From: Streptomyces zingiberis
Lineage (GTDB): Bacteria > Actinomycetota > Actinomycetes > Streptomycetales > Streptomycetaceae
Direction: 5' to 3'
DNA length: 64,000 bases
NCBI RefSeq assembly: GCF_012034935.1
Contig: NZ_JAATEN010000006.1
Location: 1-64,000, forward strand
Shown here: piece after piece, positions 1 through 8,351 of the stretch
How positions within the stretch are numbered: position 1 is the first letter of the stretch
How the letters are laid out: every line of letters starts with the position of its first letter
Notes under the pieces: model-generated
Databases searched by the model: none
What the model was told of the DNA's origin: nothing
The model's input: only the letters and a program-made list of their open reading frames with translations
Made by a program: the position numbers and the translations under genes

Positions 1-818
1 GCCGCCTGAACACCCACCACCGCCCCCACTCCGGCCAACCGAAGCGGTGCAGCAGGCGACAGGCCGGCCCCGGCAAAGACCACCCCGGCAGGCAACCCCT
101 CGGCCACCACCCCGAGGGGTCCACACCCCTGCCCGGAACACAACTCGGGGAGAACGGAAGACACCAGGAGACCGAAGACACCTGAGAGGCCGTGGACACC
201 CGAGGGACGGGAGCCACCAAAGACACCAGAGACACCGGAGCGGAGAAGATCCACACCGTCGCCACAAGAGCAGCCAGCCCCTCACCGCAACCACCGACAG
301 CCCGCCACGACGGCAGGACAGCCGAGAAACAACGCACGCGTGTGCCCCGCGCACCCCCACCCACCCCAGCCACTCCGTCTTGTCGAACTCGCCCACCGGG
401 CACGCCCGACCCCGAGTGGCGAAAGGCACCGCGAACCCCCGGCCCCGGCGCCGTAACCCCCGCCCCTCACAAACCCGCCGGCCCGCAACCCACCCCCCAC
501 CACCACCGCGCCGCCCACCCGGCGCCGTAACAGCACCCCACCACCACCGCGCCGCCCACCCGGCGCCGTAACAGCACCCCACCACGACCGGGACGGGCCA
601 GGACGACGAGAGGAACAACCCAGCACAGCCGACGAGAGAGCGTGATCAGGTCGAGGATGCCGTCCGGACCGCCCTGCGGGGGTGTCGGCCCAGGCGGAAG
701 CGCATCGGCCGGATCGGACGAGCGCAGCCCCGGGCGCGGAACCTTCCCGGCGCCGCACGAGCCCGGCGCGCGGAGCGGCTCCCCGGTCAGGGGGGCGATG
801 GCTCCCCGGACACGGGAA
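1..818. other. Gene-free, repeat-rich spacer
   Basis: No reading frame here resembles a known protein. The open frames on both strands are Pro/Arg/His-rich or Gly/Ala-rich, as expected from high-GC noncoding DNA, and they overlap each other. The only clear structures are a tandem duplication (499-580) and the hairpin that follows at 819-861. A gene from the left of the window could end here, but nothing shows it. Confidence 0.6.
499..580. repeat. 41-bp tandem duplication
   Basis: Two adjacent copies of a 41-bp unit (499-539 and 540-580) that begin ACCACCACCGCG and end AACAGCACCCC. The copies are identical by eye and a third copy begins but decays after a few bases. It lies in gene-free DNA. 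Perfect identity suggests a recent duplication. Confidence 0.85.
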
Positions 819-861
819 GGCGCTCCTCCCACGGTCAGGGGGAGACCGTGGGAGGAGCGCC
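819..861. terminator. Perfect 18-bp stem hairpin
   Basis: Arms 819-836 and 844-861 are perfectly complementary over 18 bp with a 7-nt loop (AGGGGGA). There is no T-tract, as is usual for actinobacterial terminators. It could end a transcript entering from the left or act as a backup for dctA read-through from the right. Confidence 0.6.
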
Positions 862-879
862 GGGGAGGTTGGACTGGGG

Positions 880-1092
880 TGGTTGTCGAACCGGGGTGGT
901 CGGACCGGGAGGCTGGGCCGAGGCGGTCGGACCGGGGAAGTGCCGGACCGGGGAAGTTGAGCCGGGAAGCCCGGCCGGGCCGGTTGGAGCGGGTCAGTTG
1001 GGCCGAGCCGGTTGGGCCAGGCCGGTTGAACCGGGCCGGTTCGACTGGGCCGGTTCGCCTGGGCCGGCTCGACTGGGCCGGTTGGGCCGGTG
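880..1092. repeat. Degenerate GGCCGGTT minisatellite
   Basis: A run of imperfect short units built on GGGCCGGTT(G/C)(A/G)-type words. The clearest part is 976-1092, where the GGCCGGTT core recurs about every 9-18 bp. It lies between the dctA terminator and the hairpin at 819-861, so it is not expected to be translated. Confidence 0.7.
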
Positions 1093-1177
1093 GCTTTCCG
1101 TGCCGGTAGCGGAAGAAGCCCGTGGGTGCCGGACGGGTCCGGGCCGGCCTCGGGAAGCGCCGGGTGGTCGCCCCAGG

Positions 1178-1202
1178 CTCACCGTGGGCCGTTCACGGTG
1201 AG
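1178..1202. terminator. Hairpin after dctA
   Basis: Arms 1178-1186 (CTCACCGTG) and 1194-1202 (CACGGTGAG) form a 9-bp stem with a 7-nt loop. It starts 22 nt past the dctA stop codon in the direction of dctA transcription, which fits an intrinsic terminator for that gene. Confidence 0.6.
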
Positions 1203-1224
1203 TCAGGGGGCCGGGGCCGGCCTG

Positions 1225-2640
1225 TCAGACGCCGACGCGCTCCTTCGTCCCGTCACCACCGCCGGGGTGCTCTCCTCCGGGACCGGTCTGCGCCGCTTCG
1301 GAGGGCTGCTCCGCCCCACCGGGAGCGCCGTGATCGTCGACGAAGGTCTGCTCGTCGAACGGGATCTTGCCGCTGAGGACCTCGTCGACCCGGGCGCGGT
1401 CGATCTCCTTGGTCCATGTGCCGACGAGCACCGTGGCCACGGCGTTGCCCGCGAAGTTGGTGAGGGCGCGGGCCTCACTCATGAAGCGGTCGATGCCGAC
1501 GATCAGGCCGACGCCGTCGACGAGGTCGGGGCGGTGCGACTGCAGGCCGCCGGCGAGGGTGGCGAGCCCGGCGCCGGTGACACCGGCGGCACCCTTGGAG
1601 GCAATGATCATGAAGACGAGCAGCGAGATCTGCTGGCCGACGGAGAGCGGGTCGCCCAGCGCCTGGGCCACGAAGAGAGAGGCCATCGTCAGGTAGATCG
1701 CCGTGCCGTCCAGGTTGAAGGAGTAGCCGGTGGGCACGGTGATGCCGACCACGGGCTTGCTGACGCCCAGGTGCTCCATCTTGGCGATGAGCCGCGGCAG
1801 GGCGGACTCCGACGACGAGGTCGAGACGATGAGGAGGAACTCCCGGCCGAGGTACTTCAGGAACGTGAAGATGTTGAGCCCGGCGACGACCCGCAGCAGC
1901 AGGCCGAGGACGACGAAGACGAAGACCACACAGGTCGCGTAGAAGCCGATCATGATGACGGCCAGCGACTTCAGGGCGTCCATCCCCGTTTCGCCGACGA
2001 CCGCGGCGATGGCGCCGAAGGCGCCGACCGGCGCCACCCACATGATCATGGCAAGCACGCGGAAGACCAGGCGCTGGATGTGGCCGATGCCGCGGATCAC
2101 CGGCTCGCCCACGGACCCCATGGCCTGGAGGGCGAAGCCGACGAGGAGGGCGATGAGGAGGGTCTGCAGCACTTCACCCTCGGTGAAGGCGGACACCATG
2201 GTGGCCGGGATGATCCCGAGCAGGAAGTCGACGGTGGACTCGCTCGCCCCGGCCGCCTGCGCGGTGCCGGCGTCCCGCGCGGCCTCGCTGAGGTGGAGCT
2301 CGACACCGGGGAGCATGTTGCCCACGACCAGGCCGATGGCGAGCGCCACGGTCGACATGACCATGAAGTAGCCCAGGGCCAGTCCGCCCACGGCGCCGAC
2401 CTTCGCGGCCTTCCGTACCGAACCGACGCCCAGCACGATCGTGCAGAAGATGATCGGGGAGATCATCATCTTGATGAGGCTGACGAACCCGGTGCCCAGC
2501 GGCTTCAGCTCGACCGCGACGCCCGGCGCCGCGAAGCCGACCAGGATGCCCGCGATCACCGCCACGATGACGGCTATGTACAGGTAATGCGTTCTGTCGC
2601 GCCTCGTCCGGCCGCCCTGAGATGGGGCTTGAGTGGTCAC
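1225..2640 (-). CDS. dctA: C4-dicarboxylate:cation symporter (DctA/SDF family)
   Basis: Predicted cytoplasmic-membrane carrier that takes up succinate, fumarate and malate with cations. The protein is 471 aa, normal for DctA, with hydrophobic segments starting near residue 18. SDF-family signatures are visible: the serine-rich SSSESALPRL loop, GYSFNLDGTAIYLTM, and GAAGVTGAGLATLAGGL near the C-terminus. The GTG at 2640 is chosen because AGGAGG lies 6 nt upstream and the family N-terminus begins just after it; a longer frame reaches 2853 but its extra residues do not look like family sequence. It is divergent from a CitA/DcuS-type two-component system, the usual regulator class for dctA, so control by that pair is likely but inferred. 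Substrate preference within the dicarboxylates cannot be read from the sequence. Confidence 0.92.
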   Translation of the reverse strand: MTTQAPSQGGRTRRDRTHYLYIAVIVAVIAGILVGFAAPGVAVELKPLGTGFVSLIKMMISPIIFCTIVLGVGSVRKAAKVGAVGGLALGYFMVMSTVALAIGLVVGNMLPGVELHLSEAARDAGTAQAAGASESTVDFLLGIIPATMVSAFTEGEVLQTLLIALLVGFALQAMGSVGEPVIRGIGHIQRLVFRVLAMIMWVAPVGAFGAIAAVVGETGMDALKSLAVIMIGFYATCVVFVFVVLGLLLRVVAGLNIFTFLKYLGREFLLIVSTSSSESALPRLIAKMEHLGVSKPVVGITVPTGYSFNLDGTAIYLTMASLFVAQALGDPLSVGQQISLLVFMIIASKGAAGVTGAGLATLAGGLQSHRPDLVDGVGLIVGIDRFMSEARALTNFAGNAVATVLVGTWTKEIDRARVDEVLSGKIPFDEQTFVDDHGAPGGAEQPSEAAQTGPGGEHPGGGDGTKERVGV

Positions 2641-2906
2641 GGCCGTCCTCCTGATCTGTGTGCGGTCCGGTGCCGACGGGCCGGGCCGGTCGTCCTCCGG
2701 TCCGGAGTCGGTGTCCCGGTGACTATCCACCTGCGTGTGCCGGGGGTCACCCTTACGTTCATTGAGTTCACGGCCGCCGCGGAACCATCGCCGAAGGGGA
2801 CGGACCGGAGCCGTCCCCCTGCGGTCCGTCACCCTCGGGGCACAAACGCGCAAAGGTCCTGCCCACCGCTTTCCCCCAGGTGGGGACGGCCCGGCAGACT
2901 GGCCTC

Positions 2907-4745
2907 ATGCGTGTCCCCCGTCCCCGGAGCCTGGCCGGCCAGCTGTTCGCGATGCAGGTGGTGCTGGTCGCCGTCGTGGTGGCCGGGTACGCGGTGTTCA
3001 CCCACGCCGCCGACTGTCGGCAGACGGAGGAGACCGCCCGGCTGCGGGCGCTGTCCACGGCACGGACGGTTGCCGCGTCACCGTCCGTCACGGCCGCGAT
3101 CCGCGGCGACGACCCGACGGCGGTGCTCCAGCCGTACGCCGAGGAGGTGCGCCGCGGGACCGGCGTCACCTTCGTCACGATCATGGACCCGCGCGGTATC
3201 CGCTGGACGCACCCCGACCCCGAGCGCATAGGGGAGAAGTTCCTGGGCCACACCGAGCAGGCGCTGGCGGGCCACACCTTCTTCGAGACCTACACCGGCA
3301 CTCTCGGCCCCTCGGTCCGGGTGGTGACACCGGTGCGGGACCAGGGCCGGATCGTGGGGCTGGTCAGCGCGGGGATCACGGTGGAGGAGATCTCCGAGGA
3401 GGTGCGGAAGCAGATGGCCGTCCCCCTCCTGGTGGCGCTCGCCGCGCTGGTCCTGGGCGGATTCGGGACCTATGTGATCAACGCGCGGCTGCGCCGTCAC
3501 ACGCACGGGATGAACACGACGGAGCTGAGCCGCATGCACGACTACCACCAGGCCGCGCTGCACGCCGTCCGCGAAGGGCTGCTGATGCTCGACGGCGGGC
3601 GGCGCATCGCGCTGGTCAACGACGGCGCCCGGGAGCTGCTGGGGCTCGGCCGGGACACCGTCGGGCGGTACGTCGCCGACCTGGGGCTGCCCCCGTCGCT
3701 GACCGGGGCACTGCTGTCCGCCGAGCCGCGGGTGGACGAGGTGCACCTCACCGCCGACCGGACGGTGGTGGTGAACACCTCGCCCGTCTCCGGTGGCGAA
3801 CGGCGCGGCACGGTGGTGACCCTGCGCGATCACACGGAGCTTCAGGCGCTCTCCGGGGAGCTGGACTCGGTGCGCGGGTTCGCGGAAGCGCTGCGGTCGC
3901 AGGCGCACGAGGCGGCGAACCGGCTGCACACCGTGGTCTCGCTGATCGAACTGGGCCGGACGCAGGAGGCGGTCCGGTTCGCCACGGCCGAGCTGGAGCT
4001 GGCACAGGCGCTGACGGACCAGGTGGTCGGGGCGGTCGAGGAACCCGTGCTGGCCGCGCTGCTGCTGGGCAAGGCGGCGCAGGCGAACGAGCGGGGCGTG
4101 GAGCTGGTGCTGACGCCGGAGAGCCGGATCGACGACGGGGTGCTGCCCCCGGAGCTGTCCCCCCGGGATCTGGTCACCGTCCTCGGCAACCTGATCGACA
4201 ACGCCGTGGACGCGACGGCCGCCGACGGCACGGCCGACCGGCAGCGTCGGCCGCGGGTGACCGTCACCGCCCGCGCGGCGGACGGCGAACTGCTGTTGCA
4301 GGTACGGGACTCCGGACCGGGCATCACCCCGGAGACGCTCAACGGCATGTTCGAACGGGGCTGGACGACGAAGGGCCCGTCCCGGGACGACCACCCGAGC
4401 GGGCGCGGCGACAGGAACGGGGCCGGGGACGTGCGGGGTGCCGCGCCGGTGGGCCCCGGACGCGGGCTCGGCCTGGCGCTGGTCCAGCAGGCGGTGCGGC
4501 GCAACAGCGGGACGATCGAGGTCGCGGTGGCGGGCCGCGCCGGGGTGCCGGGGGCCCTCGGCCCCGGGCAGCGGGCGGCGTCCGCCGGCGAGGGCTCGCC
4601 GCCGGCCCGGCCGGACGGTCCTCCGCCCCGGCCCGTGGCCGCGGACGGCTCCGCCGGGAGCGCGGCCTTCACGGGCGGCGCGCAGTTCACCGTACGGCTG
4701 CCGCTCAGGGCCGACGTGAGAGCCCCGGCCGGGGTGGAGCAGTGA
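2907..4745 (+). CDS. CitA/DcuS-family sensor histidine kinase
   Basis: Membrane sensor of 612 aa, probably for C4-dicarboxylates or citrate. Order: transmembrane segment about 12-32; extracytoplasmic PAS-like sensor about 36-168, with the family pattern DPRGIRWTHPDPERIGEKF then GTLGPSVRVVTPV; second transmembrane segment about 171-192; cytoplasmic PAS about 215-310; H-box with His334 in SQAHEAANRLH; N-box LGNLIDNAVDA; catalytic G1 DSGPGITP; G2 GRGLGLALVQQ. Two Gly/Pro-rich insertions, before G2 (about 27 aa) and near the C-terminus (about 45 aa), are longer than usual. ATG 2907 puts the first transmembrane segment in the normal place; an in-frame ATG at 2880 would add 9 residues. The stop overlaps the response-regulator start by 4 nt (GTGA), indicating translational coupling. 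Confidence 0.9.
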   Translation: MRVPRPRSLAGQLFAMQVVLVAVVVAGYAVFTHAADCRQTEETARLRALSTARTVAASPSVTAAIRGDDPTAVLQPYAEEVRRGTGVTFVTIMDPRGIRWTHPDPERIGEKFLGHTEQALAGHTFFETYTGTLGPSVRVVTPVRDQGRIVGLVSAGITVEEISEEVRKQMAVPLLVALAALVLGGFGTYVINARLRRHTHGMNTTELSRMHDYHQAALHAVREGLLMLDGGRRIALVNDGARELLGLGRDTVGRYVADLGLPPSLTGALLSAEPRVDEVHLTADRTVVVNTSPVSGGERRGTVVTLRDHTELQALSGELDSVRGFAEALRSQAHEAANRLHTVVSLIELGRTQEAVRFATAELELAQALTDQVVGAVEEPVLAALLLGKAAQANERGVELVLTPESRIDDGVLPPELSPRDLVTVLGNLIDNAVDATAADGTADRQRRPRVTVTARAADGELLLQVRDSGPGITPETLNGMFERGWTTKGPSRDDHPSGRGDRNGAGDVRGAAPVGPGRGLGLALVQQAVRRNSGTIEVAVAGRAGVPGALGPGQRAASAGEGSPPARPDGPPPRPVAADGSAGSAAFTGGAQFTVRLPLRADVRAPAGVEQ

Positions 4746-5431
4746 GCAGGCCGGGCCCGATCCGGGTGCTGGTCGTCGAGGACGACCCCGTGGCCGCGGA
4801 CGCGCACGCGATGTACGTGGAGCGGGTGCCCGGCTTCGTCGTCGCCGGAACCGTGCACTCCGGGGCGGAGGCGCGGCGCCACCTGGACCGCGAACCGGTG
4901 GACCTGCTGCTCCTGGATCTCTACCTGCCGGACGGGCACGGTCTCGCGCTGCTGCGTTCGCTGCGTGCCGCGGGCCGCTCCACGGACGTGATCGCGGTGA
5001 CCTCGGCGCGCGATCTGACCGTGGTGCGGGAGGGCGTGTCCCTCGGCGTGGTGCAGCACGTGCTGAAGCCCTTCGCGTTCCCCACCCTGCGGGAGCGTCT
5101 CGTCCGGTACGCGGAGTTCCGCACCGCGGCCGGTGAGGCGAGTGGCCAGGAGGAGGTGGACCGGGCGCTGTCCGTCCTGCGCGCCCCGTCCCCGGCCTCG
5201 CTGCCGAAGGGGCTCAGCGGGCCGACCCTGGAGGCCGTGACCCGGGTACTGCGCGACGCGGACGGGAACGGCATCACGGCGCTCTCGGCCGGTGAGGCGG
5301 TGGGCACCTCCCGGATCACGGCCCGGCGCTACCTGGAACACCTGGTGGACACGGGCCGGGCCGAGCGGCGGCCGCAGTACGGCCAGGTGGGCCGGCCCGA
5401 GCTGTACTACCGGTGGGTCAGCGGGTCCTGA
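4742..5431 (+). CDS. CitB/DcuR-family response regulator
   Basis: Partner of the preceding kinase, 229 aa. Receiver domain about 7-125 with the acidic pair ED (13-14), phospho-acceptor Asp59 in LLLLDLYLPDG, the conserved Thr/Ser in VTSARD and Lys in LKPF. The C-terminal part has the CitB-type winged-helix/HTH (about 160-225) with GTSRITARRYLEHLVDTGRA. GTG 4742 overlaps the kinase stop. Likely target is the divergent dctA promoter; the inference rests on neighbourhood and family only. Confidence 0.92.
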   Translation: MSRPGPIRVLVVEDDPVAADAHAMYVERVPGFVVAGTVHSGAEARRHLDREPVDLLLLDLYLPDGHGLALLRSLRAAGRSTDVIAVTSARDLTVVREGVSLGVVQHVLKPFAFPTLRERLVRYAEFRTAAGEASGQEEVDRALSVLRAPSPASLPKGLSGPTLEAVTRVLRDADGNGITALSAGEAVGTSRITARRYLEHLVDTGRAERRPQYGQVGRPELYYRWVSGS

Positions 5432-5833
5432 GCGGGAGCCTCCCGGGCCGGGAGCCGAGGCTGCATTCCCGGCCCCCGGCCCCCCGCCCCGGGGCCGCCG
5501 GAACATCCGGACGGGTCCGGGACCGGGAGCCGGGGCGCGAGTCCGGGGCGGGAAGTCGGGGCGGGGAGTCGGGGCGGAGCGGCGCGCTCCCCGGCCTCCC
5601 TCACCGGCCTGACCGCTCGGCCTGACTGATGCTTGGCCTGCCTGACCGCTCGGCCTGACTGATGCTTGGCCTGCCTGATGCCCGGCCCTGACCGATGCTT
5701 GGCCTGCCTGACCGCCCGCCTGCCCGATCTGCTCCGCCTGCCTGATTCGGCCTGCCTGATTCGGCTGGGCTCGTTCGATCCGCTCGGCCTGACCGATCCG
5801 CCCCGCCTGCCTGATCCGCTCGCCCTGCGCGAT
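5432..5833. other. Repeat-bearing convergent spacer
   Basis: A 402-nt gap between convergent genes. The left half is GC-rich without a convincing gene. The right half (5608-5830) consists of CCTGACCG/CTTGGCCTG units in tandem, annotated separately. No strong terminator hairpin was identified. Confidence 0.6.
5608..5830. repeat. 33-bp tandem repeat with degenerate tail
   Basis: Two identical 33-bp copies (5608-5640 and 5641-5673), each beginning CCTGACCGCTCGG and ending GCTTGGCCTG, followed by decaying units with CCTGACCGATGCTTGG and CCTGATTCGG up to the stop of the DUF4142 gene at 5834. Repeat units abut a coding end, so expansion could alter the C-terminus or mRNA end of that gene. Confidence 0.8.
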
Positions 5834-6610
5834 CTACTTGGTCACGGCTTCCTCGACCTCGGCGAAGGTCTTGGCGTCGACCAGGCCGGTGTCCTCCAGT
5901 ACTTCGAGGTGGTCCATGACGGTCTGGTTGGCCTGCCGTGCGTGGCGGCGGATCAGATCGTTCTGGGTGGAGCCGCGGACCTCGCCGATGGTGGCGAAGA
6001 TCTTGCCGTGCGAGGCCCGCAGCAGATTGGCGAAGATCTTGTCGAACTCGGCGCCCTTGGCGGCCTTCATCTGGGCCACCCAGCCCTGCTGCTCCTCCGT
6101 GGCCTCGTCGGGGATCTGCACGCCGAGGATCTTGGCGTCCTCCCGGACGAGCTGGTCCAGCTTGGAGTGGCCGTCGATCAGGTGGTGACCGGCGCGCTTG
6201 ACCGCCTCGCTGGAGGCGTTCGTCTGGGCCAGCCGACCGGCCGGGATCTCCCAGAGCCCGGCCTGGCGCACGGCCACCAGGAACTTCTTGTCCACCTCCG
6301 TCACGGTCCCGGCGCTGGTCGAGGTCGCCCCCTGGGCGGAACCGTCCTGCGCCGCCCCGCCCTCCTGCGCCGCCCCGCCCTGCTGGGGCGCGGAGCCGTC
6401 CTGCGGGGCCGAGCCCTGGGGCGCGGTCCCCTGGTCCCCCGCCTGGGGCAGACCGCCGGCGACGGTGCCGGGCTCCTGGTTGGCCTGGCTGCTGGTGGTC
6501 TGGAGGTTGATCAGTACGGGTATGAGTGCCAGAACGGCGACAATCGCGAGTGCGATGGCCGCCGTGCGCATCGACACTCTGGGCCTTTCGGCCCGACGGT
6601 TGCTGCGCAC
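5834..6610 (-). CDS. DUF4142 domain protein, secreted or membrane-anchored
   Basis: Protein of 258 aa. A basic N-terminus is followed by one hydrophobic helix (about 15-34) that could be a signal anchor, then a Gln/Gly/Ala linker (about 38-95) with repeated GGAAQ-type words, then a helical DUF4142 domain (about 100-255) with the pattern RQAGLWEIPAGRLAQ, HHLIDGHSKLDQ and a C-terminal VMDHLEVLEDTG. The function of DUF4142 is unknown; members are usually extracytoplasmic helical-bundle proteins. Start is GTG at 6610 with a GAGGAGG ribosome site. The neighbouring gene pfkA is on the same strand 290 nt upstream, with no obvious functional link. Confidence 0.85.
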   Translation of the reverse strand: MRSNRRAERPRVSMRTAAIALAIVAVLALIPVLINLQTTSSQANQEPGTVAGGLPQAGDQGTAPQGSAPQDGSAPQQGGAAQEGGAAQDGSAQGATSTSAGTVTEVDKKFLVAVRQAGLWEIPAGRLAQTNASSEAVKRAGHHLIDGHSKLDQLVREDAKILGVQIPDEATEEQQGWVAQMKAAKGAEFDKIFANLLRASHGKIFATIGEVRGSTQNDLIRRHARQANQTVMDHLEVLEDTGLVDAKTFAEVEEAVTK

Positions 6611-6900
6611 GGTGCCTCCTCCTCGGAACGGGTGTTCTTCGGGGTACGCAGCGGGCGGAGGGGGCGTTCACGGGCCCGGCCGGAAAACTCGATCACCTCG
6701 GTCCGGGGCCGCTCGGCCCAGGCGTCCGGCGTCCGGCTGCCGCACCGGCCCGGCGCCGCGGGACCAGGGAACGAGAAAAGGGAGCGGCCCCGGGGAACGC
6801 GGCCGGGAACCGGCCGGCCACCGCACACGGCAGCCCCCGGCACGCGACGACGGGCCCGGGGATCCGGCATCCCGGGGCCGGGCACCCCGGCCCCCACCGC
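6611..6900. other. Spacer between pfkA and the DUF4142 gene
   Basis: Both neighbours are on the minus strand, so this holds the pfkA 3' end and the DUF4142 promoter. Apart from the ribosome site next to 6610 I see no distinct promoter or hairpin. Confidence 0.5.
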
Positions 6901-7926
6901 TCAGTAGACCGACTCCGCCTCGCTCATCCGGTGCCCCGGCACCGTCTTCAGCGCCGCGGTCGCCTCGGCCAGCGGCACGAGCGTGATGTCGTTGCCGCGC
7001 AGCGCGGTCATCTTGCCGAACTGCCGCTCGTGTGCCGCCTCCACCGCGTGCCAGCCGAAGCGGGTGGCGAGCACCCGGTCGTACGCGGTGGGCGTGCCGC
7101 CGCGCTGGACGTGGCCGAGGATGACGGGGCGGGCCTCCTTGCCGAGCCGGTGTTCGAGTTCGGCGGCGAGGCGGTTGCCGATGCCGGTGAACCGCTCGTG
7201 ACCGTACTGGTCGATGGCGCCCTTCTCGTACCGCATGGTGCCCTCGGCGGGGTGCGCGCCCTCGGCGACGCAGACGACGGCGAACTTCTTCCCGCGGGCG
7301 AAGCGCTCCTCGATCATCGCGCAGAGGGCGTCGATCTGGAACGGCCGTTCGGGCAGCAGGATCCCGTGGGCGCCACCGGCCATGCCGGACTCCAGGGCGA
7401 TCCACCCGGCGTGCCGGCCCATGACCTCGACGACCATGACGCGCTGGTGGGACTCGGCCGTCGTCTTGAGCCGGTCCAGGGCCTCGGTGGCGACGCCCAC
7501 AGCGGTGTCGAAGCCGAAGGTGCGGTCGGTGGCGGAGATGTCGTTGTCGATGGTCTTGGGCACGCCGACGACGGGCATCCCCGCGTCGGACAGCATCCGG
7601 GCGGCGGTGAGGGTGCCCTCGCCGCCGATGGGGATGAGGGCGTCGAGCCCCAGTTCGCGGCTGAGCTCCTCGGCGTGACCGCACGCCTCGTCGAGCCGGC
7701 CGCGCTCCAGCCGCGCGGACCCCAGGATGGTTCCGCCGCGGGCGAGGATGCCGCTGACGGAGTCCAGGTCCAGCTTGCGGTAGCGGTGCTCCAGCAGTCC
7801 CTTGAAGCCGTCCTCGAACCCGATGACCTCGTCACCGTGGCCGGTCAGGGCACGGTGCACGACCGACCGGATCACGGCGTTCAGTCCGGGGCAGTCACCG
7901 CCTGCGGTGAGGACTCCGATGCGCAT
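6901..7926 (-). CDS. pfkA: ATP-dependent 6-phosphofructokinase
   Basis: Phosphorylates fructose 6-phosphate to fructose 1,6-bisphosphate in glycolysis; cytoplasmic. 341 aa, the usual length. Motifs: GGDCPGLNAVIR (9-20), GGEGT (101-105), PKTIDND (123-129), and FGFDTAV. In E. coli numbering position 104 is Gly, the ATP-type residue (PPi enzymes have Asp), while position 124 is Lys, a residue shared with PPi-type enzymes; this mixed Gly104/Lys124 state is known in actinobacterial ATP-PFKs. ATG 7926 is preceded by AGGAGA at good distance. A longer frame reaches 8301 but the extra part is compositional noise. Divergent from pta-ackA, so glycolysis and acetate overflow genes share one intergenic region. 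Confidence 0.95.
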   Translation of the reverse strand: MRIGVLTAGGDCPGLNAVIRSVVHRALTGHGDEVIGFEDGFKGLLEHRYRKLDLDSVSGILARGGTILGSARLERGRLDEACGHAEELSRELGLDALIPIGGEGTLTAARMLSDAGMPVVGVPKTIDNDISATDRTFGFDTAVGVATEALDRLKTTAESHQRVMVVEVMGRHAGWIALESGMAGGAHGILLPERPFQIDALCAMIEERFARGKKFAVVCVAEGAHPAEGTMRYEKGAIDQYGHERFTGIGNRLAAELEHRLGKEARPVILGHVQRGGTPTAYDRVLATRFGWHAVEAAHERQFGKMTALRGNDITLVPLAEATAALKTVPGHRMSEAESVY

Positions 7927-8351
7927 CGTGCTCTGTCTCCTGAGGTTGGATTCCCGGGTCACGAGTGGGGGGAGATACGGACGGGCCGACCATCCGATTG
8001 TTCCACGCCCCGCGAGCGGGCGGCGCTCCCAGCCGTCCGGACGAGCGCGGCCCTCGGCGGGGCGGGTCCTGGCGGATACTGTCAGCAGGAGCGCTCGTCG
8101 TTCCGGAGGCGGTCCGCCCCCGGAGCGGCCGGAGGCGGTCCGTCCCCCGGAACGGCCGCGCGCCGTCCGGCCACGGACGGCCGGGGACGGTCCGGGCGGG
8201 CCGGCCCCGGACCCGTGAGGCTTCCCCGTACCGGGGTCGCGCACACGGGGCGGTGCGGGCATTGGGGGGCGGAGGGCCGGGCAGCCGCGAGCGAGAACCA
8301 CGGCGTGAGCCCGGCGCGACCGGCCGGGACGAGCGAGAACGGAGAGCAGGC
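7927..8351. other. Divergent pfkA/pta promoter region
   Basis: A 425-nt region that must hold promoters for both operons. Visible elements: a GATACT box at 8075-8080 (possible -10 on the plus strand) and a degenerate tandem repeat at about 8099-8160 in which CCGGAGGCGGTCCG is followed by CCCCCGGA twice. The ribosome site GGAGAGCAGG precedes pta. Confidence 0.4.

Noticed and set aside
47-758. Small frames at the left edge
   Set aside because: Overlapping frames on both strands with Pro/Arg/His or Gly/Ala bias and no ribosome site or family likeness; the tandem duplication also speaks against coding.
2701-2800. TGAAC direct repeats near 2755-2770 as a response-regulator site for dctA
   Set aside because: Two short words only, with 9-bp spacing and no symmetry; too weak to claim.
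5608-5830. Possible mobile element end repeats
   Set aside because: Tandem not terminal repeats; no transposase or target-site duplication nearby.
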